Origin: Bacteroides sp. M10
Lineage (GTDB): Bacteria; Bacteroidota; Bacteroidia; Bacteroidales; Bacteroidaceae
Assembly: GCF_014334015.1 (NCBI RefSeq)
Contig: NZ_CP060488.1
Location: forward strand, 3,492,501 to 3,556,500
Reading direction: 5' to 3'
DNA length: 64,000 bases
This document shows, in pieces, positions 42,661 through 52,818 of the stretch (the first letter of the stretch is position 1; every line of letters starts with the position of its first letter). Made by a program: the position numbers and the translations under genes. A model generated the notes under the pieces. The model saw only the letters and a program-made list of their open reading frames with translations. It had not been told where the DNA came from and did no database searches.

Positions 42661-45600
42661 TCAAAGGTTCTTTCCGTGGCAGTTTTTATACTTTTTGCCG
42701 CTTCCGCATGGGCAAGGATCGTTACGACCTACTGTTTTCTCTGCACGAATCGGTTCACGTCTCTGTTGTTCACGAGTATCCTGACTTGCAGCAGCCTGCT
42801 GGTTCGGATCACTCAAATCTTCTTTGTTTTCGCGATATTTGCTCATATCCTGACGTTGTTCGGGAGCAGCCTGACGCACTTCTACACGACGTGCTGCTGA
42901 TTCGTCCGGAGCTTCCTGTACAGGAATTTGTCCACGCATCAAGATAGATATAGTCTGGTTATTGATTTTGTTCACCATAGCGTCAAACAAAGTCACAGAT
43001 TCCAGTTTATAGATCAATAGCGGGTCTTTCTGTTCGTAGCTTGCATTCTGTACAGAATGTTTCAGCTCGTCCAGTTCGCGCAAGTTTTCTTTCCATGCTT
43101 CGTCGATTACGTGGAGCAAGATTGATTTCTCGAACGATTTCACCACTTCTTTAGATTCCGATTCGTAAGCCGCTTTCAGGTTACAAGAGATATTATACAT
43201 CCGTTTACCGTCTGTAATAGGAATCAGGATGTTTTCGTACATGTGTCCCTGGTTTTCATATACCTGTTTGATAACCGGATTAGCGATCTGTGCCAGACGT
43301 TCAGTTTTGCGTTTGAAGTTCTCCATAGCAATGTTGAAAGTCTTTTCGGCCAACTTATCTTTCTTCTCGTTACGGAATTCTTCTTCAGTGAACGGAGTTT
43401 CCATTGCCAATGTCTGGAGCAATTCCATCTGGCAACCTTCATAATCGTTGTTCTCGATAGCGTTGGCGCAACGGTCCCAAATCATGTTCACGATATCCAT
43501 ACCGATACGTTCACCCATCAAAGCGTGACGACGTTTCGTATAAACCACCGTACGTTGCTTGTTCATTACGTCGTCATATTCCAACAGACGTTTACGAATA
43601 CCGAAGTTGTTTTCTTCCACTTTCTTCTGTGCACGTTCGATGGAGTTGGAAATCATCTTGTGTTCGATCATTTCGCCTTCCTGGAAACCGAGCTTGTCCA
43701 TTACACTGGCAATACGGTCGGAAGAGAACAGACGCATCAGGTCGTCTTCCAATGACACGAAGAATACAGAAGAACCCGGGTCACCCTGACGTCCTGCGCG
43801 ACCACGCAACTGACGGTCTACACGACGGGATTCGTGACGTTCCGTACCGATGATGGCCAAACCACCCGCAGCTTTCACTTCCGGACTTAACTTGATGTCG
43901 GTACCACGACCAGCCATATTGGTAGCGATGGTTACTGTTCCGCTCAAACCGGCAGTAGCAACGATGTCCGCTTCTTTCTGGTGCAGTTTGGCGTTCAATA
44001 CCTTGTGCTCGATATGGCGCATGGCAAGCATCTTGCTCAACATTTCGGAGATTTCTACCGAGGTAGTACCCACCAATACCGGACGTCCTGCTTGAACCAA
44101 TTTTTCGATTTCCTCGATAACAGCTTTATACTTTTCGCGTTTTGTCTTGTAAACGCGGTCGTTCATATCCTTTCTTGCAATCGGACGGTTGGTCGGGATC
44201 ACGACTACGTCCAATTTGTAGATGTCCCAAAGTTCGCCTGCTTCCGTTTCAGCAGTACCGGTCATACCGGACAGTTTGTGATACATACGGAAGTAGTTCT
44301 GCAAAGTAATCGTTGCAAAGGTCTGCGTAGCAGCTTCCACTTTCACACGTTCCTTGGCTTCGATAGCCTGGTGCAATCCGTCAGAGTAGCGGCGACCTTC
44401 CATGATACGGCCTGTCTGCTCGTCTACAATCTTCACCTGTCCGTCGATCACTACATATTCATCATCTTTCTCGAACATGGTGTAAGCCTTCAACAATTGA
44501 TTGATGGTGTGTACACGTTCCGATTTGATGGCATAGTTTGTCAGAAGTTCATCTTTCTTTTCAAGCAGTTGTTCGTTAGTCAGATGTTGGTTTTCCAGTT
44601 CCGAAAGTTGTCCGGCGATGTCCGGAAGAACGAACAATGTCGGGTCTTCAGAGTTACCGGTAATCAGGTCTACCCCCTTGTCTGTCAGGTCTACACTATT
44701 CAGTTTCTCGTCGATCACGAAATACAGCGGATCAGTAACTTCATGCATACGCTTGTTGTTCTGTTCCATGTAGATTTCTTCCGTCTTGAGCATACCTGCC
44801 TTGATACCTTGTTCACTAAGGAACTTAATCAAAGCCTTGTTTTTCGGCAATGCCTTGTGGCTGCGGTATAAGGCGAGGAATCCTTCTTCCACCTCTTTCT
44901 TATCGTTGGATGCAATCAGTTTCTTGGCTTCGGAGAGATATTTGGTAGCCAATACTTTCTGTGCTTCTACCAGACGTTCTACTAACGGACGGAGTTGTTC
45001 GAACAATTGGTCGTCACCTTTCGGTACAGGACCGGAGATAATCAACGGAGTACGGGCGTCGTCAATCAATACCGAGTCGACCTCATCGACGATGGCATAA
45101 TTGTGCTGACGTTGTACAAGGTCTTTCGGGCTGATAGCCATGTTGTCACGCAGGTAGTCGAAACCGAATTCATTGTTTGTACCAAAAGTGATATCTGCCA
45201 GATATGCCTGACGACGTGCGTCGGAGTTCGGCTGATGACGGTCGATACAATCTACGCTCAAACCGTGGAACATATAAAGAGGACCCATCCATTCGGAGTC
45301 ACGTTTGGCGAGGTAATCATTCACGGTAACTACGTGTACGCCGTTTCCGGTCAATGCGTTGAGGAATACCGGGAGTGTAGCCACTAATGTTTTACCTTCA
45401 CCGGTTGCCATTTCCGCAATCTTACCTTTGTGCAGAACGACGCCACCGAAGAGCTGTACGTCATAGTGAACCATGTTCCATACAGTATCGTTACCACCGG
45501 CTATCCAGTGATTCTGGTAGATAGCTTTATCACCTTCGATACGTACGAAATCTTTCGTAGCAGCCAGTTGACGGTCGAAGTCGGTAGCAGTTACAACAAT

Positions 45601-45978
45601 TTCTTCGTTTTCTGTAAAACGCTTGGCAGTAGCCTTTACGATAGAAAAAGCAACAGGCAGCACTTCGTCCAGTGCTTTTTCATATTTTTCCAGAATTTCT
45701 TTTTCTATCTTGTCGATTTGTGTAAAGACTTCTTCGCGGTCTTCCAGTTCGAGAGTTTCAATGCTTGCCTTCAACTCTTCCACTTTCGCACGTTCGGCAG
45801 TAGCCGATTCATGGATATATTTTTTGAGTTCTTCCGTTTTGGCACGGAGGGCGTCGTTGTCTAGTTTTTCAATCTCCGGGTAAGCAGCTTTGATCTTTTC
45901 CACCCAGGGCTTGATTTCTTTCATGTCTCGTGTGGATTTGTTTCCGAAAATCGAGCTTAAAAATTCATTAAATCCCAT
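42661..45978 (-). CDS. secA: Protein translocase ATPase SecA
   Basis: The motor that pushes unfolded proteins through SecYEG using ATP. 1105 residues, longer than the E. coli protein (901), as usual in Bacteroidetes because of an insertion in the first nucleotide-binding domain and a long C-terminal linker. Walker A is [14 protein letters not shown] (about residue 191), Walker [21 protein letters not shown], the second nucleotide-binding domain has [12 protein letters not shown] and [10 protein letters not shown]. The C-terminus [20 protein letters not shown] is the zinc-binding SEC-C tail for SecB or ribosome contact. A TAACTTTG box and a 29-bp inverted repeat lie upstream of the start. Confidence 0.99.
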   Translation of the reverse strand: MGFNEFLSSIFGNKSTRDMKEIKPWVEKIKAAYPEIEKLDNDALRAKTEELKKYIHESATAERAKVEELKASIETLELEDREEVFTQIDKIEKEILEKYEKALDEVLPVAFSIVKATAKRFTENEEIVVTATDFDRQLAATKDFVRIEGDKAIYQNHWIAGGNDTVWNMVHYDVQLFGGVVLHKGKIAEMATGEGKTLVATLPVFLNALTGNGVHVVTVNDYLAKRDSEWMGPLYMFHGLSVDCIDRHQPNSDARRQAYLADITFGTNNEFGFDYLRDNMAISPKDLVQRQHNYAIVDEVDSVLIDDARTPLIISGPVPKGDDQLFEQLRPLVERLVEAQKVLATKYLSEAKKLIASNDKKEVEEGFLALYRSHKALPKNKALIKFLSEQGIKAGMLKTEEIYMEQNNKRMHEVTDPLYFVIDEKLNSVDLTDKGVDLITGNSEDPTLFVLPDIAGQLSELENQHLTNEQLLEKKDELLTNYAIKSERVHTINQLLKAYTMFEKDDEYVVIDGQVKIVDEQTGRIMEGRRYSDGLHQAIEAKERVKVEAATQTFATITLQNYFRMYHKLSGMTGTAETEAGELWDIYKLDVVVIPTNRPIARKDMNDRVYKTKREKYKAVIEEIEKLVQAGRPVLVGTTSVEISEMLSKMLAMRHIEHKVLNAKLHQKEADIVATAGLSGTVTIATNMAGRGTDIKLSPEVKAAGGLAIIGTERHESRRVDRQLRGRAGRQGDPGSSVFFVSLEDDLMRLFSSDRIASVMDKLGFQEGEMIEHKMISNSIERAQKKVEENNFGIRKRLLEYDDVMNKQRTVVYTKRRHALMGERIGMDIVNMIWDRCANAIENNDYEGCQMELLQTLAMETPFTEEEFRNEKKDKLAEKTFNIAMENFKRKTERLAQIANPVIKQVYENQGHMYENILIPITDGKRMYNISCNLKAAYESESKEVVKSFEKSILLHVIDEAWKENLRELDELKHSVQNASYEQKDPLLIYKLESVTLFDAMVNKINNQTISILMRGQIPVQEAPDESAARRVEVRQAAPEQRQDMSKYRENKEDLSDPNQQAAASQDTREQQRREPIRAEKTVGRNDPCPCGSGKKYKNCHGKNL

Positions 45979-46013
45979 GTTATATTATTTAGTTTATTAT
46001 TTATTTCAATTTC

Positions 46014-46100
46014 AACGCGGATTAACGCAGATTTACGCAGATTAAAGGAAAGATTAAACTGGATTTTTTTTATCCGCGTAAATCTGCGTTCATCCGCGTT
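46014..46100. repeat. Large inverted repeat upstream of secA
   Basis: A 29-base left arm (46014-46042, starting AACGCGGATTAACGC) and a 29-base right arm (46072-46100, ending TCATCCGCGTT) pair with two mismatches around a 29-base loop. The arms contain repeated ACGCAGATTTACGC-type units. A related element with ACGGATTACACGGATTTACGC arms lies at 57066-57136, so this looks like a dispersed intergenic repeat. If secA starts from the box at 46129-46136, the hairpin would be in its 5' leader. Confidence 0.85.
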
Positions 46101-46128
46101 GGGGAATCTTTATATCAAGAAACCTCCG

Positions 46129-46136
46129 CAAAGTTA
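46129..46136 (-). promoter_or_regulatory. Possible -7 element for secA
   Basis: TAACTTTG on the minus strand. No TTTG is found 17-20 bases upstream of it, so this is a half-promoter call. It would give a leader of about 145 bases holding the inverted repeat. Confidence 0.4.
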
Positions 46137-46189
46137 CATTAAAATGCTGATTTATTTATGTTTTGCTCCCTGTTTTTGTGAGTGAATTT

Positions 46190-47764
46190 TTACCGCAGGT
46201 CGGTAATAGGAGCAGAAGTACAGGCGTTGGGAGCCCGGATGCGCATGAAATGTGCCAGTGTAGGCGCAATATGGTCAATGGTTACAGGTGTCTGGATAAT
46301 GGCCGGTTTCACGGAATGTCCCATGAAAATCAGCGGTGAGGGAATATAGGAATGACGTACCACTTTATTGTCTCCGCCGTTCTCGTTGACGATAGTCCAT
46401 CCGGGGAGGACGTCGATTATGAGGTCACCCGAACGTTTGCGGTGGTAGCCGTTACGTATTTTGTAGATTTCCGGAGTCCATGAACCCAGTAATAGCCGGT
46501 TAGCCGAATAGGCTTCGTTCACTCCGCTGAACTGCATCAGGAATTCTGCTGACTTTTGTTGGATCTCTGCCAGATTCAGTTCTTTCTTTTCCAATAACTT
46601 ATGATTCAGATAAATCTGCTGGTTATGGTGAGCTTCCACATACTTTCCTTCGCCATACGTAGCCATCAGGTACATATTCAATAGAGCCGCACACCGGTTG
46701 AGATAAAACTCTCCGCCGGGAACCTTGTACAATCCCGAATCAGGTGATTCGCTGTCTATATATCCGGTGGAAGTGACGAAAATAAGCACATTTTGCAGTC
46801 CTACTTTCTTATCAAGCACTTCGAGCAGGTCGGCAATGCTGCGGTCAAGACGCACGTAGGTGTCTTGTATTTCCATGGCACATTCCTGTACAGATTTGTG
46901 CGCATAGTTTCCGGCATAGTAAGTGAGTGCCAATAAGTCAGTAATGTCATCCATGCCGATGGAACTTTTGTTCAATGCTTCTTCGGCAAGCGCATTCACT
47001 TCATCATTCACAAAAGGGCTGGCGATGAAGCGGCGGTATTTATTACTGCGGTCATCATCGAATTTATATTTGAAGAGCATATCCCGCCAATCTGGCAGGA
47101 AAGTGTACATGCCCCGCGGAAATATGGGTTCCCATGTCATACCGGCAATACGGAAATCGATCGCTTGACGGTCGTTATATTGGCTTGCCCACCACGGAAA
47201 CTCTCCATAATAGGTGGTTCCACTCCATTTTCCGGTATTGGGATTGAGCCAGAAAGCTGCATTTCCGGCATGTCCGGCTGCAAAAAGTGCGGCATCGCAA
47301 TCAGGTGCAATGGCATATACGAGTCCTTTGCCTTGTGTCGCTATTTTAAGCTCGTCGGCAATGGTTGAAGTCAGTAGTTTGGTGGGGGCGACAGTCTGGT
47401 CGGTGTAATACCCCATAAATGCCGTGTCGTCTGTGCTGTTGACGGGGCGGAGGGTAGAGGCATCCATCCAGCGTTGAGAAATAATTCCGTTCATGGAAGG
47501 CGTCGTACCGCTATAAATAGCCGCTATGGCAGAAGCGCGGTCTATACCGCAGAAGGTATATTCGGCGTTATGGAACACTCTTCCCTCTTTCCAAAGACGT
47601 TTGAAGCCTTTCTCACCGTAGAGTGACGAAAAAGCTTCCAGATAGTCCGTACGTAATTGGTCAATCGTCAGCCCTACCACTAATTTAGGGGCGGCAGGCA
47701 GTGACTGGGCTTGTAGCCCGGTGAAAGTCAGTACGGTGATGAGGGAAGTTAGTAGTCCTTTCAT
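46190..47764 (-). CDS. Alkaline-phosphatase-superfamily protein, probable pseudoenzyme
   Basis: A 524-residue exported protein (leader GLLTSLITVLTFTGLQAQ) with the fold and order of PafA-like phosphatases: LVVGLTIDQLRTDYLEAF (Asp35), SGTTPSMNGI, AFWLNPNTGKW and PLIFMGHSVKPA. The catalytic parts are changed. Where PafA-type enzymes have a Thr nucleophile, this has CGIDRASAI (Cys72, Arg76). Where they have DHG, this has VTSTGY (residues 330-335). The Asp-x-x-x-His pair is GNYAH, with His289 kept and Asp lost. Most zinc ligands therefore seem gone. It may be a binding or structural protein, or an unusual Cys/Arg enzyme. Its ATG overlaps the stop of the DUF4105 gene by one base, so the two work together. 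Confidence 0.8.
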   Translation of the reverse strand: MKGLLTSLITVLTFTGLQAQSLPAAPKLVVGLTIDQLRTDYLEAFSSLYGEKGFKRLWKEGRVFHNAEYTFCGIDRASAIAAIYSGTTPSMNGIISQRWMDASTLRPVNSTDDTAFMGYYTDQTVAPTKLLTSTIADELKIATQGKGLVYAIAPDCDAALFAAGHAGNAAFWLNPNTGKWSGTTYYGEFPWWASQYNDRQAIDFRIAGMTWEPIFPRGMYTFLPDWRDMLFKYKFDDDRSNKYRRFIASPFVNDEVNALAEEALNKSSIGMDDITDLLALTYYAGNYAHKSVQECAMEIQDTYVRLDRSIADLLEVLDKKVGLQNVLIFVTSTGYIDSESPDSGLYKVPGGEFYLNRCAALLNMYLMATYGEGKYVEAHHNQQIYLNHKLLEKKELNLAEIQQKSAEFLMQFSGVNEAYSANRLLLGSWTPEIYKIRNGYHRKRSGDLIIDVLPGWTIVNENGGDNKVVRHSYIPSPLIFMGHSVKPAIIQTPVTIDHIAPTLAHFMRIRAPNACTSAPITDLR

Positions 47765-48951
47765 TATTTCTTTTTAGATGTCACAATCAGATTGCTCGCT
47801 GAACGTATCAGCAAAACGAGTGCCAAAGGTACAACAGCAAAGTCAAATCTTTGCGGAATTACAGGAAAAAACACTATAAAAAGTGTTAAAACCACCAGAT
47901 TCAGGGCTAAATACCAACATTTCTTCCCTTTTCGGACACAATATATAATGTATGGCAAGAAAAGAAGTTGTCCCGGATGGAATACCAATAATAGGAAATT
48001 GGAGCTGACTGCCGGGTGTTGGGAGAAGAGTGCGAGAAATGCAAGGACACATCCCACTATACCTGCTATACCAAAAAGGAAGAGGTCGATTCCCCATAAT
48101 CCGGTTCTCCGGCGGATTCCATAGATGGTGGCGGCGGCTGTCAGTATAAATAAGAGTAAGGAGCATTGAAGCGGAGTGGGCATCCAGCCGCTTTCATCCG
48201 GTTCGGGAGTGGCATCGACTGCCAGCTCGTTGGCCGTTATGAGTGGACGCTGGATAGAATCGCTTTTAATTTGTGCACCGTCGAAAGCATCCATCAGGTA
48301 GAAAGGGGCAAACATCATCTGACGTTGTGTGATGGGCTGGTCGGCTTCACTTCCGATGCAGAGATCAATGCCGAAACGTGCCCACGGATGTCCTTTGCAA
48401 TACTGGTGTACAATGTCGCGGAAAGTGAGGGAGCCATCCTGCGGTTCTGCGGGATAAATCACTTTTCCTGCAATGCTTTCTTCTATCTTGTCCCGGGGGC
48501 GGGTAGCACAATTATCGTAAAAGAAATTATAACGGTACACCCGGTTTTCCGGACGATAATTTTCTTGTAATAACCGGATTAGTTCTGTTTTTTCTTCATC
48601 GGTCAGATTCAGCGTTTGCTGCCATACGCTGCGTCCGAAAAATGCGTATTCAGCTGCAAAACGTTCATAATCCGTTGCCCCCAGTTGGTAGTCTGTTTCT
48701 CCGAGCGAGAAGCGGAAGATGAAGTTAGGAGTGTTGAAACTGAACAATCCGTAGTTGAATACAACGTCAATCCCTTGTGAAGGATTTTCGTAACGGATGG
48801 CAGTGTGTCCGAACAGGGAATATATTTCCTCTCCGGGGGCACAAGTCAACAGGCTCAAACGGATGGAGTCGTTGTTGTTGGCAGATGCTTGTCCGGTGGG
48901 CAGAAGCAACAGGAAGAAGGAGAGGATGATGTATGAGAAAAACCGTTTCAT
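47764..48951 (-). CDS. DUF4105 family membrane protein
   Basis: A 395-residue protein. The leader is FFSYIILSFFLLLLPTGQASA. Residues about 25-175 form the DUF4105 (Lnb-type) periplasmic domain: LLTCAPGEEIYSLFGHTAIRYEN, then FNYGLFSFNTPNFIFRFSLGETDYQLG, and RYNFFYDNCATRPRDKIEE, with the Cys-His-Asn-Cys residues of an NlpC/P60-like site. The C-terminal third holds four to five membrane segments (LQCSLLLFILTAAATIYGI; GIDLFLFGIAGIVGCVLAFLALF; LLFLPYIIYCVRKG; LALNLVVLTLFIVFFPVI). It would act on peptidoglycan or lipoproteins in the periplasm. It is the first gene of the pair with the pseudoenzyme, and a TATATTTG box sits at minus 48977-48984. Confidence 0.88.
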   Translation of the reverse strand: MKRFFSYIILSFFLLLLPTGQASANNNDSIRLSLLTCAPGEEIYSLFGHTAIRYENPSQGIDVVFNYGLFSFNTPNFIFRFSLGETDYQLGATDYERFAAEYAFFGRSVWQQTLNLTDEEKTELIRLLQENYRPENRVYRYNFFYDNCATRPRDKIEESIAGKVIYPAEPQDGSLTFRDIVHQYCKGHPWARFGIDLCIGSEADQPITQRQMMFAPFYLMDAFDGAQIKSDSIQRPLITANELAVDATPEPDESGWMPTPLQCSLLLFILTAAATIYGIRRRTGLWGIDLFLFGIAGIVGCVLAFLALFSQHPAVSSNFLLLVFHPGQLLFLPYIIYCVRKGKKCWYLALNLVVLTLFIVFFPVIPQRFDFAVVPLALVLLIRSASNLIVTSKKK

Positions 48952-49011
48952 TAGCTGGTTCGTTTTATTTCGGTGGCAAATATAGAAAGAATAGTTGGAT
49001 TCGGGAAAACG

Positions 49012-49089
49012 GAGCCTTTATTTTATCAGAATAGAGGCTCTATATGGCTTAAACAGAGGCTCTGTTTTCTTTAAATGGAGCCTCTGTTT
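49012..49089. repeat. GAGCCTCTGTTT-type repeats in a 443-bp gap
   Basis: The left arm AAACAGAGGCTC (49051-49062) and right arm GAGCCTCTGTTT (49078-49089) are a perfect 12-bp inverted repeat. Two weaker copies precede it (GGAGCCTTT near 49012; AGAGGCTCT near 49033). The same motif appears in the hairpin at 532-560. The gap 48952-49394 separates the divergent DUF4105 and coaX genes. It also holds promoter-like boxes (TATATTTG minus at 48977-48984, TACCTTTG plus at 49364-49371) and no gene that I can support. Confidence 0.75.
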
Positions 49090-49363
49090 GGGTGGAATAA
49101 TGTTTTTGCTTGAACGGAAAATTGATTACAAAATAGTGGAACACTTTTTGGAACGCTGTTTTTCTCTTGTAATCTATTGCTTATTAGCTGTTTATGATGT
49201 AATAAAAAAAGACTGCCGAACGCAAAGTGGAATACATAATAAACAATAAAAGATAATTGATCTATTTAAAAATAGATAGTTCGATTTTTTTGTTTTTGTG
49301 GATTTCTAAAATGAAAAAAGAAGATAATTCCTCTTCTATGCTTCAACTTTTCTTTTTTTACTT

Positions 49364-49371
49364 TACCTTTG
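49364..49371 (+). promoter_or_regulatory. -7 element for coaX
   Basis: TACCTTTG fits the TAnnTTTG form. The expected transcription start is about 49378, after the ATG codons at 49311 and 49338 and before the TTG at 49395. The -33 side is weak. Confidence 0.55.
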
Positions 49372-49394
49372 CGCCCGCTAAAGAACCAAAAGAG

Positions 49395-50126
49395 TTGAAT
49401 TTAATAATCGACATAGGAAATACAAAGGCAAAGATTGCTTTCTTCGACGGCGGAGAAATTGTGGATGTAGTAGCTGAATCCAATCAGTCGCTGGATTGCT
49501 TGAAGGCTTTTTGTTCCCAATATCCGGTTGAACAGGGGATTGTGGCTACTGTCATTGATTTAAGCGAAAAGGTATTAGCTGATTTGGCAGCTTTGCCATT
49601 TCCTTTGCTCTGGCTCAATCATCAGACTCCGCTTCCGGTTGTCAACCTGTACGAAACTCCCGAAACATTGGGATATGATCGTATGGCTGCCGTAGTGGGT
49701 GCTAATGAGCAGTTTCCTCATCGGGATATATTGGTGATTGATGCGGGAACTTGCATTACTTATGAGTTTATTGACTCAAAGGGTCAGTATCATGGCGGTA
49801 ATATTTCTCCCGGTATGCAGATGCGTTTCAAAGCACTTCATCAGTTTACGGGGCGTTTACCTCTGGTAGACACCAACGGGCGCAAACTCCCGATGGGACG
49901 GGACACCGAAACGGCTATACGTGCCGGAGTGATGAAAGGGATGGAATACGAAATTTCAGGTTATATTGAGTCTATGAAGCATAAATATCCTGAACTTTTG
50001 GTTTTTTTAACGGGCGGAGATGATTTTTCTTTTGATAGCAGCGTAAAAAGTATCATCTTTGCAGATAGATTTTTAGTGTTGAAAGGATTAAATAGAATTT
50101 TAAACTATAATAATGGTAGGATTTAA
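49395..50126 (+). CDS. coaX: Type III pantothenate kinase (probable TTG start)
   Basis: Phosphorylates pantothenate, the first step of coenzyme A synthesis. From the TTG at 49395 the protein has 243 residues, the normal CoaX size, and begins [16 protein letters not shown], the phosphate-binding strand that opens the ASKHA fold. Other motifs: [12 protein letters not shown] (about residues 94-105), [16 protein letters not shown] and [24 protein letters not shown]. The open frame extends to 49257, but the extra 46 residues are not CoaX-like, and the -7 box at 49364-49371 would place transcription start after the upstream ATG codons. The bases AAAGAACCAAAAGAG before TTG could serve as a ribosome site. 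The 3' end overlaps the next gene by 14 bases. Confidence 0.92.
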   Translation: MNLIIDIGNTKAKIAFFDGGEIVDVVAESNQSLDCLKAFCSQYPVEQGIVATVIDLSEKVLADLAALPFPLLWLNHQTPLPVVNLYETPETLGYDRMAAVVGANEQFPHRDILVIDAGTCITYEFIDSKGQYHGGNISPGMQMRFKALHQFTGRLPLVDTNGRKLPMGRDTETAIRAGVMKGMEYEISGYIESMKHKYPELLVFLTGGDDFSFDSSVKSIIFADRFLVLKGLNRILNYNNGRI

Positions 50127-51426
50127 ACACACACTTTGTGCGCTTTTGCTCACGATGGTTACCGGAATGGCAATCGCTCAAAATAATACAAACTCTCCTT
50201 ATACACGATATGGCTATGGCGACTTGTCCGATCAGAGTTTCGGTAACAGCAAGGCGATGGGGGGAATTGCTTTTGGACTTCGGGATGGAGCACAGATCAA
50301 TCCACTGAATCCTGCTTCGTATACAGCCATTGACTCATTGACGTTCATTTTTGAAGGGGGCGTCAGTCTGCAAAATATGAATATTAGCGGTAGTGGTGTG
50401 AAACTGAACGCTAAAAATTCCAGCTTTGACTATCTGGCTATGCAATTTCGTTTGCATCCGCGGATAGCGATGAGTATCGGATTATTGCCGTTCTCCAATG
50501 TGGGATATTCTGTGTCGGATACACAGACTGCAACAGATCCGAATACCGGTGCTACGGCTGATTATGCCAGAAGTTATACTGGTGATGGAGGTTTGCATCA
50601 ATTATATGCCGGTTTGGGTGTGAAGGTTCTTAAAAATCTTTCGGTAGGTGTGAATGCTTCTTATTTCTGGGGAGATATCAATCGTACACGTGTTGTTTAT
50701 TTTCCAAGTGTATCAGGTGCTTATAATTATAATCACCAATCGGTTGCATCAGTATCGAGTTATAAACTTGATTTTGGAGCACAATATACATTGGATATTG
50801 ATAAAAAACATTCAGTGACAATTGGAGCAGTATATTCTCCGGAGTTGAAACTGGGTAATGATTATAGTGTAACGACACAAATGGTATCAAACTCTACGGG
50901 TACAGCGGTTTCTACTACCACCTTGAGTCCGGATGCTACATTTAAAGTGCCTAATACATTTGGAGTCGGATTTACATATAACTATGACAAACGCCTGACT
51001 GTTGGTCTGGATTATAGTTTGCAACAATGGTCAAAAACGAAATTTGACGTAAATACACCAGATGAAGCTGTACGTGAAGACTTTAAAGAGACATATACGT
51101 ATTGCGACCGTCATAAAATATCAGTGGGTGCGGAATACATTCCTAATTTGATGGGACGTTCCTATTTATCCCATATTAAATACCGTCTGGGAGCTTATTA
51201 TACGACTCCGTATTATAAGATCGGCGGCAAAGAGGCTACCCGTGAATATGGCGTAACTGCCGGTTTCGGTCTGCCTGTGCCCCGTTCCCGTTCCATTCTT
51301 AGCATCAGCGGACAGTTTGTTCGTATCAGCGGACAGGAAGCGGCTTTTGTAAATGAAAATATCTTCCGCGTGAGCATCGGATTGACCTTCAACGAACGTT
51401 GGTTCTTCAAACGCAGAGTGGAATAA
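50113..51426 (+). CDS. Outer-membrane beta-barrel protein
   Basis: A 437-residue exported protein. The leader is [16 protein letters not shown], cleavage before QNN. The mature part opens [49 protein letters not shown], a start seen in Bacteroidetes FadL/OmpP1-like barrel proteins. Alternating polar and nonpolar strands run through it, ending [21 protein letters not shown] cannot give the cargo; a hydrophobic-compound transporter or lipopolysaccharide-linked role would suit the neighbours. It overlaps the end of coaX by 14 bases and is followed after 62 bases by a TPR gene and then lptC, so the group works on the envelope. Confidence 0.82.
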   Translation: MVGFKHTLCALLLTMVTGMAIAQNNTNSPYTRYGYGDLSDQSFGNSKAMGGIAFGLRDGAQINPLNPASYTAIDSLTFIFEGGVSLQNMNISGSGVKLNAKNSSFDYLAMQFRLHPRIAMSIGLLPFSNVGYSVSDTQTATDPNTGATADYARSYTGDGGLHQLYAGLGVKVLKNLSVGVNASYFWGDINRTRVVYFPSVSGAYNYNHQSVASVSSYKLDFGAQYTLDIDKKHSVTIGAVYSPELKLGNDYSVTTQMVSNSTGTAVSTTTLSPDATFKVPNTFGVGFTYNYDKRLTVGLDYSLQQWSKTKFDVNTPDEAVREDFKETYTYCDRHKISVGAEYIPNLMGRSYLSHIKYRLGAYYTTPYYKIGGKEATREYGVTAGFGLPVPRSRSILSISGQFVRISGQEAAFVNENIFRVSIGLTFNERWFFKRRVE

Positions 51427-51488
51427 TGAGATGAATAAATGTGAGAGAGAATAGACGACTATATAATAACAACTAAAATTTAGATACA

Positions 51489-52814
51489 ATGAAAATTAAA
51501 ACGCTTGTGGCTATGTTGTTCCTTTCGGCAGGGGCAACCACTGTGGTAGCACAGGATGCGACTAACTGTAACTCGAACAGTAGCATCTCGCATGAAGCTG
51601 TGCGTGCAGGTAATTTTAAAGATGCGTATACTCCTTGGAAAGCTGTGTTGGAAAACTGCCCGACGCTTCGTTTCTATACTTTTACTGATGGATATAAAAT
51701 TCTGAAAGGCTTGATGGGACAAATCAAGGATAGGAATAATCCGGAATATCAGAAATATTTTGATGAATTGATGAATACGCATGATTTGCGTATCAAATAC
51801 ACAGATGAGTTCTTGGCTAAAGGTACAAAAGTGTCTTCTGCTGATGAAGCTCTGGGTATCAAAGCAGTAGATTACATTGCTTTCGCTCCGAAAATTGATG
51901 TTAATCAGGCTTATCAATGGTTGAGCCAGTCGGTAAATGCTGTAAAAGCTGAATCTGCTGCCGCTACTATCTTCTATTTCCTGCAAATGTCTTTGGATAA
52001 ACTGAAAACAGATCCTAACCACAAGGAACAATTCATCCAGGATTATCTGGCTGCTTCTGAATATGCTGATGCTGCTATTGCCGCTGAAACGAATGAAGCA
52101 AAGAAGAAAAATTTGCAAGGTATCAAAGATAATCTGGTTGCTTTGTTTGTAAACAGCGGAACTGCTGATTGCGAATCACTGCAAAATATCTATGGACCGA
52201 AAGTGGAAGCTAACCAAACGGACTTGGCTTACTTGAAGAAAGTAATCGACATCATGAAGATGATGAGGTGTACTGAAAGCGAAGCTTATCAACAGGCTGC
52301 TTTCTATGTGTACAAGATAGAACCTAGTGCAGATGCCGCTACCGGATGTGCTTACCAAGCATTTAAGAAAGGTGACATTGACGGTGCTGTAAAATTCTTC
52401 GACGAAGCCATTGGATTGGAAACTGACAACGTGAAGAAAGCTGAAAAAGCATACGCTGCCGGAGCTGTATTGGCTTCTGCCAAAAAACTGTCTCAAGCAA
52501 GAGCGTATTGCCAGAAAGCTATCGGGTTCAACGAGAACTATGGTGCTCCATATATCCTGATTGCCAATCTGTATGCAATGAGTCCTAACTGGAGCGACGA
52601 GTCAGCTTTGAACAAGTGTACTTACTTTGCAGTAATCGACAAACTGCAACGTGCAAAACAAGTAGATCCGAGTGTAGCTGAAGAAGCTAACAGCTTGATC
52701 GGTAGATATTCTGGTCATACTCCACAGGCTAAAGACTTGTTTATGTTAGGTTACAAGCAAGGCGACCGCATCACTATCGGTGGTTGGATAGGAGAGACTA
52801 CAACGATTAGATAA
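51489..52814 (+). CDS. Exported tetratricopeptide-repeat protein
   Basis: A 441-residue periplasmic protein. The leader is TLVAMLFLSAGATTVVAQ. The N-terminal part (NSSISHEAVRAGNFKDAYTPWKAVLENCP) and later KKGDIDGAVKFFDEAIGLETDNVKKAEKAYAAGAVLASAKKLSQARAYCQKAIGFNENYGAPYILIANLY (about residues 290-360) are helical pairs of TPR type, used for protein binding. The closing GDRITIGGWIGETTTIR is a short polar tail. The gene lies between the outer-membrane barrel and lptC with 4 bases to lptC, so it is probably co-transcribed. I infer a scaffold role in envelope assembly. Confidence 0.82.
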   Translation: MKIKTLVAMLFLSAGATTVVAQDATNCNSNSSISHEAVRAGNFKDAYTPWKAVLENCPTLRFYTFTDGYKILKGLMGQIKDRNNPEYQKYFDELMNTHDLRIKYTDEFLAKGTKVSSADEALGIKAVDYIAFAPKIDVNQAYQWLSQSVNAVKAESAAATIFYFLQMSLDKLKTDPNHKEQFIQDYLAASEYADAAIAAETNEAKKKNLQGIKDNLVALFVNSGTADCESLQNIYGPKVEANQTDLAYLKKVIDIMKMMRCTESEAYQQAAFYVYKIEPSADAATGCAYQAFKKGDIDGAVKFFDEAIGLETDNVKKAEKAYAAGAVLASAKKLSQARAYCQKAIGFNENYGAPYILIANLYAMSPNWSDESALNKCTYFAVIDKLQRAKQVDPSVAEEANSLIGRYSGHTPQAKDLFMLGYKQGDRITIGGWIGETTTIR

Positions 52815-52818
52815 CCGT

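Noticed and set aside
43981..44871. A long open frame of 296 codons on the plus strand inside secA
   Set aside because: It lies wholly opposite secA, whose motifs are beyond doubt, and its peptide shows no known domain. It is a codon-use shadow.
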